Shown here: positions 15,452-21,079 of the stretch, piece after piece
Numbering within the stretch: position 1 is the stretch's first letter
Layout: each line of letters starts with the position of its first letter
Assembly: GCA_002730485.1 (NCBI GenBank)
Contig: PCAH01000185.1
Coordinates: 1-21,079, forward strand
Length of the DNA stretch: 21,079 nucleotides
From: Dehalococcoidia bacterium
GTDB taxonomy: Bacteria > Chloroflexota > Dehalococcoidia > UBA3495
Reading direction: 5' to 3'
Translations under genes and position numbers: made by a program
Notes under the pieces: generated by a model
Told to the model about the DNA's origin: nothing
Database searches by the model: none
Seen by the model: only the letters and a program-made list of their open reading frames with translations

Positions 15452-15760
15452 TTTTTCACCCCTTTCTTGGCAACCGTCGTAATCGGTTCCAGATTTACTG
15501 TTGCACCTACTAGTAAACGCTCCACTGCTAATTCCGGCCATGACGCTAGACACATAGGTTATGTGAGCCTGGTCACATATCGAGATTTGCCCTAGACAGG
15601 TGAAATGGTCGGGGCTGGTGGGGACCGGCGGGAAGTTTACTTTGTGAGCTCGGTATGGTTTATTAGAGCCTGAAACGCTGTCCGCTAGAGTCGGTCTTTC
15701 ACCGATGGTCTGGCACGGTTCCGGGCAATAAATTGGTGACGAGTAGGGGGCACTGACTCT
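15452..15760. other. Divergent promoter region
   Basis: These 309 bp separate the zinc-ribbon/HTH gene (-) from the crotonase-fold gene (+) and hold no supported gene. The main visible signal is the CRP/FNR-type palindrome at 15560-15579. I could not pick out a convincing -35/-10 pair for either gene. Confidence 0.6.
15560..15579. promoter_or_regulatory. CRP/FNR-family operator-like palindrome
   Basis: TATGTGA-N6-TCACATA is a perfect inverted repeat (spacer GCCTGG) containing the exact CRP consensus TGTGA-N6-TCACA. An overlapping second palindrome, CACATA-GGT-TATGTG, spans 15551-15565, so three half-sites lie in a row. It is about 110 bp from the zinc-ribbon start and 180 bp from the crotonase start, so it could serve either gene. 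Confidence 0.65.
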
Positions 15761-16534
15761 ATGAGCTTTGAGATGATCAAGACAGACCAGGTGGACAGGG
15801 TGGCCATCGTGACATTAAACCGGCCGGAGGTTCTGAACGCATTGAACCTGCAGCTGGTGCGGGAATTGGACGAATTTGTGACCGAGGCTGAGGCGGATGA
15901 AAGCATCGGCGCCATCATCATCACCGGCGCGGGTGAGCGGGCTTTCTCCGCAGGCGCAGACATCCACGAGAATCGGGAGAATTCCGACGAGGAACGGGCC
16001 GCAGGCGCGGCAAAACGGGCCGAATACAGTTGGCATCTGGCCATTTCCTCCAAGCCGATCATCGGCGCCATCAACGGTCTCTGCTACGGTGGCGGCACCG
16101 TCATGGCCACCGGTTTGGACTTCTTGATGGGTTGCGAGAAATCCAGCTTCCGCTTCCTGGCGGTCAACTACGGGCAATTGAACGCCACCTGGAGCCTGCC
16201 GACCATGGTCGGATGGCCCAAGGCCAAGGAATTGCTCTACAGTGGACGCGAGGTATTCGCTGATGAGGCCTACCACATTGGCCTGATCAACCACTTGGTG
16301 CCCTCTGGCGACCTGATGGACCGGACGGTGGAAGTGGCGGCCGGCATCGCCAAGAACCGGGCCGAGGGTGTGGCCAATATCAAATCGCTTCTGATCGAAC
16401 ACACCGGTGAAGCGCTGCAGACCCAGTTCCAGACTGAGATCGAAGGTCGGAAGGACCGCTTCAAGGGCCTGACCGTTGAGGACGGCTTCAAGGATTTCTT
16501 GTCTCGGAAGGGTCGGAAACCCCGCGTCTCTTAA
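15761..16534 (+). CDS. Enoyl-CoA hydratase/isomerase (crotonase) family protein
   Basis: A 257 aa crotonase-fold protein, a family that acts on acyl-CoA thioesters. The oxyanion-hole motifs are clear: AFSAGADI (61-68) and NGLCYGGG (105-112). However, the two glutamates used by true enoyl-CoA hydratases are missing: the GGGCEL position reads GGGTVM (E replaced by V114) and the PE(V/I) position reads LAVNYG (E replaced by A134). It is therefore more likely an isomerase, hydrolase, decarboxylase or other CoA-ester enzyme than a hydratase. The ATG start has only a distant AGGGGG. It ends in the usual basic tail (SRKGRKPRVS), precedes a strong terminator and is monocistronic. Confidence 0.88.
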   Translation: MSFEMIKTDQVDRVAIVTLNRPEVLNALNLQLVRELDEFVTEAEADESIGAIIITGAGERAFSAGADIHENRENSDEERAAGAAKRAEYSWHLAISSKPIIGAINGLCYGGGTVMATGLDFLMGCEKSSFRFLAVNYGQLNATWSLPTMVGWPKAKELLYSGREVFADEAYHIGLINHLVPSGDLMDRTVEVAAGIAKNRAEGVANIKSLLIEHTGEALQTQFQTEIEGRKDRFKGLTVEDGFKDFLSRKGRKPRVS

Positions 16535-16576
16535 CCCGAGATTCATCGTAGGTAAGACAAGTGGGTAAGTAAGACA

Positions 16577-16610
16577 AAAGGCCCCCGGTGATCAACCGGG
16601 GGCCTTTCGT
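16577..16610 (+). terminator. Intrinsic terminator-like hairpin
   Basis: A perfect 13 bp stem AAAGGCCCCCGGT/ACCGGGGGCCTTT with loop GATCA, followed by CGTTATT. The T-tract is part of the stem, flanked by A's on the left, so it may also work on the other strand. It ends the crotonase gene. Confidence 0.85.
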
Positions 16611-16792
16611 TATTGAACGTTATCTTGTATCGCCCTGCTACCTGGAGTAGAGTAGGTGCGCTTGAAGATATAGTGAGCCTAGGTTTTGGTTGATCAGCTT
16701 GACCGATGGTGGAAACCGGGCTCCAACATCCTTTCGTCTAGTCACTGATTTGCCCACTTATCACTTTGATCGATCTACTTAGCATCCGCGAT

Positions 16793-18199
16793 ATGAACCC
16801 CAAAGCCGTCGTTCTGCGGTTTGGCTTGCCGATCGCCGTATTCCTAGCGGTGATCCTGGCCCCGAACCCAGAGGGCTTGACCGACCAAGGCCAACGGGCT
16901 CTGGCCGTGATGGCTCTTGCCGTGGTCCTCTGGGCCATGGAAACGCTCCATATCGCCGTGACTGCCATCTTGGGTATCGTCATGCTGGTGTTGGTTGAAG
17001 GCGTTCCTGATATAGACGCAGCGCTGTACGGCTTTTCCCAACCGGTGACCTACTTCCTGGTCGGCATCCTTACTCTGGGACTTGGTGTGCATCAGTCTGG
17101 TCTAGCCCGGCGCCTGGCAATCTATATCATCCGGTTCGCGGGCGGAAATCCCAAGATGCTCTACGCCCAGATGCTGGCCACATTTGCCGGACTGACCTTT
17201 GCCCTTCCTTCAGCCAGCACCCGCGGCGCCATAATGGTTCACATCTACGAAGACGTGATGGTGCGCTGGGGCGTTGACAAGACCTCCCCCTTGAACAAGG
17301 CAGTCATGATCGCCATGGGAGGGCTGAACCGTCTTGGTTCCACCGCCCTTTTGGCGGGTGGGATAACCCCGGTGGTGGCCTCTGCGTTGATCGCGGATTT
17401 CGGCATGATCGATGACTTCTCCTGGACCAAGTGGTTCATCCTGATGGCAGTGCCCTTCTACCTGATCTTGATCTTTGGCGGATTGTGGGTCTATCTGGCG
17501 TACCGTTCTGGTTTCACCCTGCCTGAAGGGGCTGAGGCGGTGGAGTTAACGGCGGGGCCGATTCAGGGCAAAGAGATCAGGGCCGGGTTGATAGCCGTAG
17601 GTACGGCTCTTCTCTGGTTCACAGACTTTGCCCACGGACTCCATCCATCGGTGCCAGCGCTGATTGCCATGACGGTCATATTGATGCCTGGTATCGGGCT
17701 TCTCACCTGGCGGGAATTTGAGTCCAACATGAGTTGGACCAACTTCTTTGTCATCGCATCCTCTTTATCGATGGCCAACGCTCTTATAGTCAGCGGGGCT
17801 GCCGAATGGTTCGCTGAGACATTGGTGGGGAGCGTTGAAGGCCTCCGTGGCTATCCAATGTTGATCTTGCTGGCCATGTGCGGCGCAGCCTCGGCAGTCA
17901 GGATCGTCATGCCCAACATCTCCGGGTATCTGGCGTTCATCATCCCAGTGGCCATGTCCACCGGAGCGGCGTTGGGGTTGAACCCTGTAGTCTGCGGTCT
18001 GGCAGTTACGGTGGTTGGCGACTCCGTGGTCTATTACCCGGCCAGCGCCACGGGGAGTGTGTTCATCTACCAGAGGGCCGAGATCAGGGCCTCGGAGGTG
18101 GTCCGCATGGGTATCGCCATGACGGTGATCGCCATCGGGGTGCTATTCATCATCGTGCTGCCTTACTGGAACCTGGTGGGAGAGGGTCTCACACCCTAG
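16793..18199 (+). CDS. DASS/SLC13-type anion permease (ArsB/NhaD superfamily)
   Basis: A strongly hydrophobic protein of 468 aa with about a dozen predicted membrane segments, beginning with VVLRFGLPIAVFLAVILA. The layout is that of the divalent anion:Na+ symporter family: an N-terminal pair of helices around GQRALAVMALAVVLWAMETLHIAVTAI-like sequence (about 38-65), a first re-entrant region with LPSAST, then NRLGSTALLAGGITPVVASAL, and a second repeat with MPNISGYLAFIIPVAMSTGAALG and ASATGSVF. The canonical SNT signatures are altered (ST and GST/AST), so substrate cannot be named; dicarboxylates, sulfate or an organic sulfonate are possible. A TTG at 16766 would add nine residues; neither start has a good ribosome site. 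The small cupin follows after 34 bp and may be co-transcribed. Confidence 0.85.
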   Translation: MNPKAVVLRFGLPIAVFLAVILAPNPEGLTDQGQRALAVMALAVVLWAMETLHIAVTAILGIVMLVLVEGVPDIDAALYGFSQPVTYFLVGILTLGLGVHQSGLARRLAIYIIRFAGGNPKMLYAQMLATFAGLTFALPSASTRGAIMVHIYEDVMVRWGVDKTSPLNKAVMIAMGGLNRLGSTALLAGGITPVVASALIADFGMIDDFSWTKWFILMAVPFYLILIFGGLWVYLAYRSGFTLPEGAEAVELTAGPIQGKEIRAGLIAVGTALLWFTDFAHGLHPSVPALIAMTVILMPGIGLLTWREFESNMSWTNFFVIASSLSMANALIVSGAAEWFAETLVGSVEGLRGYPMLILLAMCGAASAVRIVMPNISGYLAFIIPVAMSTGAALGLNPVVCGLAVTVVGDSVVYYPASATGSVFIYQRAEIRASEVVRMGIAMTVIAIGVLFIIVLPYWNLVGEGLTP

Positions 18200-18233
18200 A
18201 TTACGGCGCAGACCCGTCTCTATTGAGGTCAAT

Positions 18234-18674
18234 ATGAGTGCGACCGATGGCAACGCCGTTCCACCCCTTGGACACCGCAACCCAACGCCCGACGTCACAG
18301 CTCCTGACGGGTCGGAGATACGCCTGCTGGTCGACACGAGCCAAGGCGCGACAAAAAGTAGCTTGGTAGAGGTCACCCTCGCCCCCGGGGAAGTCACCCG
18401 CCCCGTAAAACACCGCACGGTCGAAGAAATCTGGTACGTGCTGGAAGGGAGGGGGCAAGTCTGGCGCTGCCCACCCGACGCCGCGCCGGAATCCGTGGCC
18501 GCCGTGTCCGTCTCTCCAGGAGATGCTCTGGCAATCCCCACCGGATGGAGCTTTCAGTTCAGCGCCGACGCAGACAACCGTTTGCGGTTTCTCTGCCACA
18601 CCACCCCGCCCTGGCCTGGTGAGGACGAAGCTGTGTCGGTGGAGCATGGCGGCTTGGGAGATGCGACGGTTTAA
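18234..18674 (+). CDS. Small cupin-domain protein
   Basis: A 146 aa single-domain cupin (double-stranded beta-helix). Motif 1 is visible as APGEVTRPVKHRTVEEIWYVLEGRG (50-74), retaining only one of its two usual His (H60) with E64/E65; motif 2 is SPGDALAIPTGWSFQF (94-109), in which the usual metal-binding His is replaced. Metal binding may therefore be weak or absent. The ATG has GAGG five bases upstream. It lies 34 bp after the permease, so it may bind or sense the transported compound, but that is inference. It ends 16 bp before the stop of a convergent gene. Confidence 0.8.
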   Translation: MSATDGNAVPPLGHRNPTPDVTAPDGSEIRLLVDTSQGATKSSLVEVTLAPGEVTRPVKHRTVEEIWYVLEGRGQVWRCPPDAAPESVAAVSVSPGDALAIPTGWSFQFSADADNRLRFLCHTTPPWPGEDEAVSVEHGGLGDATV

Positions 18675-18689
18675 AAAATATTCTGGGAA

Positions 18690-18721
18690 GTCATTCCTTC
18701 ACGAAGGTGAGGTCATTCCTT
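18690..18721. repeat. Direct repeat GTCATTCCTT, two copies
   Basis: GTCATTCCTT occurs at 18690-18699 and 18712-18721 around the hairpin-like TTCACGAAGGTGA. It covers the stop codon of the orphan minus-strand gene. Confidence 0.5.
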
Positions 18722-19356
18722 GATCCTCCAGGTCTGATTAGATAATTGATTGAAATTGTTGATGATTGCTGCAGATCTGAAAGGGAAGTGGCAATCATCC
18801 GAACCTGAACTTGCAGCCATTTTGATGGAGACAAAGCCTTTACTGGCCAGTCACGTTGACATAGGGTTTCGAAAAATCCTGTTGAAGAAGAAACGTCAGG
18901 GGTCAAGAAATTTACGCAAATTCGATTGGAAACCAAGCCGACTAACGGTACAGTCCACCCTTTCGGATAGTCGAAAGCAAATAGGTCGACAGCTTTGTCT
19001 TCGCCAGCTGCTAGTATCTGAATGTCGCTCGTAGTGCCTCTCCACCTAATTGCGAAAGGTCGGTGAAGATTACCGACTGGTTCGCTTGATCCGGTTATTA
19101 TTGCGCGTCCAGTAACAATCACTGGCGAATCCCCAGTGTTGTGTACGAATAAGCTTCCATCGGTACTTAACCGGTTTTGCAATACGATTGGCTCTACCTG
19201 AATTTCGAAATCTGATGGGGATCGGCCTTCCCTATCAGGTTCAATCAAGAATTGAGCTATCGAAAGCAACAATCGAGACGTTTCAGAATTGGGAGAGAAA
19301 GTCGCGTTAGACCCAATATTGGTAACCGCGTAGTTTTCCTTCCATTGAGTTGTCAA
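18691..19356 (-). CDS. Hypothetical protein, AT-rich orphan
   Basis: I do not recognise it. The frame is open for 221 residues from a TTG (an in-frame TGA closes the frame about 33 bases upstream, and the only Met after it is far downstream). Composition is protein-like: alternating polar and hydrophobic segments such as GSLFVHNTGDSPVIVTGRAI suggest a beta-sandwich, without signal peptide or membrane segment. The region is visibly more AT-rich than the flanking genes, which hints at recent gain or a fast-evolving gene. The last nine residues (RNDLTFVKE) are encoded by a stretch with two GGAATGA copies, which resembles intergenic repeat sequence and may have replaced the original end. Confidence that it is expressed is moderate. 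Confidence 0.55.
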   Translation of the reverse strand: MTTQWKENYAVTNIGSNATFSPNSETSRLLLSIAQFLIEPDREGRSPSDFEIQVEPIVLQNRLSTDGSLFVHNTGDSPVIVTGRAIITGSSEPVGNLHRPFAIRWRGTTSDIQILAAGEDKAVDLFAFDYPKGWTVPLVGLVSNRICVNFLTPDVSSSTGFFETLCQRDWPVKALSPSKWLQVQVRMIATSLSDLQQSSTISINYLIRPGGSRNDLTFVKE

Positions 19357-19521
19357 CGTGAAGATGAATATCGTTCCTATTCACCAAGCCAAAGACAAAT
19401 CCCCCAACCCCACTCTGGTAATGTTTTCCCTGGACCCCCTAATTTTTCGGTTAGACGTCATTGACGCAGTTTAATTACATCGGGGAATGGGCGCAATGCG
19501 TACCTCGTCAGTCACGAAAAC

Positions 19522-19551
19522 TTGACAACAAAATTTTTGGAGTCCTATACT
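19522..19551 (+). promoter_or_regulatory. Sigma-70-type promoter for the trp leader
   Basis: A perfect -35 box TTGACA (19522-19527) and a -10 box TATACT (19546-19551, five of six) are separated by 18 bp. Transcription would begin near 19558, just before the T-box stem I. Confidence 0.8.
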
Positions 19552-19557
19552 CAAAAT

Positions 19558-19890
19558 TACACAAGCGAATACGTACAAAGGCTGTGAAGGGGAGTAGTAG
19601 TCTTCCAGCGGAGCAAAGCGAGCCGGGTTTGGTGTGAGCCGGTACTCTGAGCAGAAGAACGAATGGACCCTGGAGCCGCAGGCCGATTGAAACCCCGATT
19701 GATTCGGGATGGAGCTAGGCTGTGACGGTTGGGCACCGTTAAAGGTCCACGGCACGAGGGCAACTGTAGACCAGATCCTCCCAGCCGATTGAGAAGCCGG
19801 AATAACCCCGTCTACACCTTGGGGAGCCGTCGGCGAAATAGGGTGGCAACACGATTAGACTCGTCCCTTGTTGGGAACGGGTCTTTTTTT
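19558..19890 (+). promoter_or_regulatory. T-box riboswitch, tRNA-Trp specific
   Basis: The T-box leader senses uncharged tRNA and blocks a terminator when charging is low. Stem I shows GGGGAGTAG, the distal-loop block GCCGGGTTTGGTGTGAGCCGG-like sequence (19623-19642), and a specifier loop GAA-TGG-ACC with the Trp codon TGG at 19664-19666, followed by CTGGAG. The T-box itself is AGGGTGGCAACACG (19840-19853); its TGGC (19844-19847) would pair with a GCCA tRNA end, and bacterial tRNA-Trp has the discriminator G73 that fits. The leader ends in an intrinsic terminator. Specifier, discriminator base and the downstream trpE agree on tryptophan. Confidence 0.93.
19857..19890 (+). terminator. T-box-controlled intrinsic terminator
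   Basis: Stem AGACTCGTCCC/GGGAACGGGTCT (one bulged A, one G-T pair) with loop TTGTT, followed by seven T. Its 5' side lies directly after the T-box sequence, so it competes with the antiterminator. Confidence 0.9.
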
Positions 19891-19994
19891 ATGGGAAAAA
19901 TCGTGGCAATCAAAACAATAGCCGGGTCGGGAGTGAATGACATGGGTAATTGGCGACGCTGCATCTAGGAAAATCTTTAACCAAAATTTAGATC

Positions 19995-20010
19995 TCCCGG
20001 CAGACCGGGA
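19995..20010 (+). other. Hairpin next to the trpE ribosome-binding site
   Basis: TCCCGG-CAGA-CCGGGA, ending three bases before the GGAG ribosome site (20014-20017). The CTCC at 19994-19997 could instead pair with GGAG, so the two foldings would be exclusive. Confidence 0.4.
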
Positions 20011-20024
20011 ACTGGAGCAGCGAA

Positions 20025-21079
20025 ATGTACACACCGACACTGGAACAAGTTAAAAACATGACCGACCAGGGCAACCTGGTTCCGGTATTCCGTTCGATAA
20101 ACGCAGACCTGGAAACGCCGGTTTCCGCTTACCTGAAAGTGGCCCAGGGACCCTATTCCTTCCTGCTTGAGAGCGTGGAAGGCGGGGAGCGCATCAGCCG
20201 CTATAGCTTCATCGGCACCGACCCCTACAAGGTGGTCAAGACCGGCGCCAAGGAAGAACTGGGCGAGGTCGACCCGCTGAACTCCATCCAAGAAGAGATG
20301 GACCAGTTTCAACTGGTGCCCGTGGAAGGCCTGCCCGGCTTCCACGGCGGCGCGGTGGGCTACCTGGCCTACGACACCATCCGTTACTTTGAGCCGAGGG
20401 TGCCGGAGATGCCCGAGGATCCGGTGGGGGTGCCGGAATCGGTGTTCATGTTTAGTGACACCCTGCTTGTGTTCGACCATATCAGGCACGACATCAAGGT
20501 GGTCAGCCACGTGAAGCTGGACGGCGATATCGTGACTGAATACCGGGAAGCCACCGCCAAGATAGACGAGATGGTGCGGCGGTTGGCCCAATCCCTGGTA
20601 TTGCCGCCGGAGCTTCAGACCGAGGGAGTAGCCAAGCTGGTTTCGGGGAATATCGAGTCCAATTTCACGCCGGAAAATTACGGCAAGATCATCGACAAGT
20701 GCGTGGAATACGTCTATTCCGGAGACGTGATCCAGGTGGTCAACTCCCAGCGGTTCTCCCGGCGCACGGAAGCCCATCCCTTCCAGATCTACCGGTCGCT
20801 CCGCAGCATCAACCCCTCTCCGTACATGTACTACCTGAACCTGGACGACTTCCAGATCGTGGGCGCGGCCATCGAGACGGTGGTCACGGTGCACGGTGGA
20901 AGAGCGGCCACCCACCCCATCGCCGGCACCAGACCCCGGGGCACCACCCCGGGTGAGGACGATGCCAACGAAGCCGAGTTGAAGGGCAGCGAAAAACAGC
21001 GGGCCGAGCACATCATGCTGGTGGACCTGGGTCGCAACGACATCGGCCGAGTCAGCAAACCTGGCACGGTTGAAGTGAC
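20025..21079 (+). CDS. trpE: Anthranilate synthase component I, N-terminal 351 residues (runs off window)
   Basis: TrpE converts chorismate to anthranilate with ammonia from TrpG, the first step of tryptophan synthesis. Seen: the LLES tryptophan feedback motif in YSFLLESVEGGERISRYSF (about 44-62), the GGAVGYLAYD block, and the chorismate-binding domain from FTPENYGKIIDKC with GDVIQVVNSQRFS, HPIAGTRPRG and AEHIMLVDLGRNDIGRV. The normally conserved GASPE block reads GAAIE (residues 280-284). Feedback inhibition is likely, added to transcription control by the T-box. The ATG has GGAG (20014-20017) seven bases upstream. A full protein would be about 490-520 aa, so roughly a third is missing; trpG and other trp genes may follow outside the window. 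Confidence 0.96.
   Translation, partial: MYTPTLEQVKNMTDQGNLVPVFRSINADLETPVSAYLKVAQGPYSFLLESVEGGERISRYSFIGTDPYKVVKTGAKEELGEVDPLNSIQEEMDQFQLVPVEGLPGFHGGAVGYLAYDTIRYFEPRVPEMPEDPVGVPESVFMFSDTLLVFDHIRHDIKVVSHVKLDGDIVTEYREATAKIDEMVRRLAQSLVLPPELQTEGVAKLVSGNIESNFTPENYGKIIDKCVEYVYSGDVIQVVNSQRFSRRTEAHPFQIYRSLRSINPSPYMYYLNLDDFQIVGAAIETVVTVHGGRAATHPIAGTRPRGTTPGEDDANEAELKGSEKQRAEHIMLVDLGRNDIGRVSKPGTVEV

Larger units (their letters stand above)
19357..20024 (+). other. Long 5' regulatory region of trpE
   Basis: These 668 bp hold no supported gene. The first 165 bp show nothing I can name. Then come a sigma-70-type promoter (19522-19551), the T-box leader (about 19558-19890) and 134 bp of spacer with a hairpin next to the trpE ribosome site. 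Confidence 0.8.

Noticed and set aside
16620..16660. Promoter TTGTAT-N17-TAGAGT before the permease
   Set aside because: Too few matches to consensus boxes (three and four of six) to support a call.
8797..18674. One catabolic operon or a genomic island
   Set aside because: Genes alternate in strand, have separate terminators and regulators, and there is no integrase, tRNA junction or transposase.
18750..19034. 94-aa plus-strand ORF inside the orphan minus-strand gene
   Set aside because: Basic, low-complexity translation without a ribosome site; the minus-strand frame is longer and more protein-like, though still uncertain.
19891..19968. Possible 25-aa trp leader peptide after the T-box terminator
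   Set aside because: Only one Trp codon, no ribosome site before the ATG, and no attenuator hairpin pair after it; the T-box already explains the control.

Overview
The window looks like a contig from a free-living Chloroflexota bacterium, probably of the Dehalococcoidia/SAR202 type. This placement is inferred from the mix of a tryptophan T-box leader, moderately high GC, frequent GTG/TTG starts, several short-chain dehydrogenases and other catabolic enzyme families, and abundant small intergenic palindromes. No rRNA or marker tree is available here to confirm it. There are no tRNA or rRNA genes, no insertion sequences and no CRISPR array.

Left part (1-6570, all + strand): the 3' end of an unrecognised Pro/Glu-rich protein, then recF (DNA repair), purL (purine synthesis), a GT4 glycosyltransferase whose GTG start overlaps the purL stop, and a GH63-like glycoside hydrolase. 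The last three are tightly spaced and probably co-transcribed. A strong hairpin with A- and T-tracts on both sides (6537-6570) ends this run and also the convergent minus-strand gene that follows.

Middle part (6600-18674): a large NYN-nuclease/LOTUS-domain protein (minus); two short-chain dehydrogenases (plus) separated by a palindromic repeat; a repeat-filled gap; a DapA-family aldolase (minus); a cupin/AraC regulator split by an apparent frameshift (minus), divergent from an isochorismatase-like cysteine hydrolase (plus); a quinone-oxidoreductase-like dehydrogenase (minus); a small zinc-ribbon/HTH protein (minus), divergent from a crotonase-fold protein (plus) across a gap with a perfect CRP/FNR-type palindrome; a DASS/SLC13-type permease; and a small cupin. 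This reads as an accessory catabolic and regulatory region of independent small units, each with its own terminator or regulator, not as one pathway operon.

Right part (18691-21079): a more AT-rich orphan gene (minus), then a canonical sigma-70-type promoter, a long T-box riboswitch leader with a UGG (Trp) specifier and an intrinsic terminator, and the start of trpE, which runs off the window. Here transcription of tryptophan synthesis is expected to read the charging state of tRNA-Trp directly.

I found no clearly new multi-gene defence or mobile system. The most interesting items are the Trp T-box/trpE unit, the CRP-like operator between two divergent genes, the NYN-LOTUS protein, a hairpin repeat copied at the 3' ends of two unrelated minus-strand genes with compensatory base changes, the frame-broken AraC regulator, and a crotonase lacking both usual catalytic glutamates.
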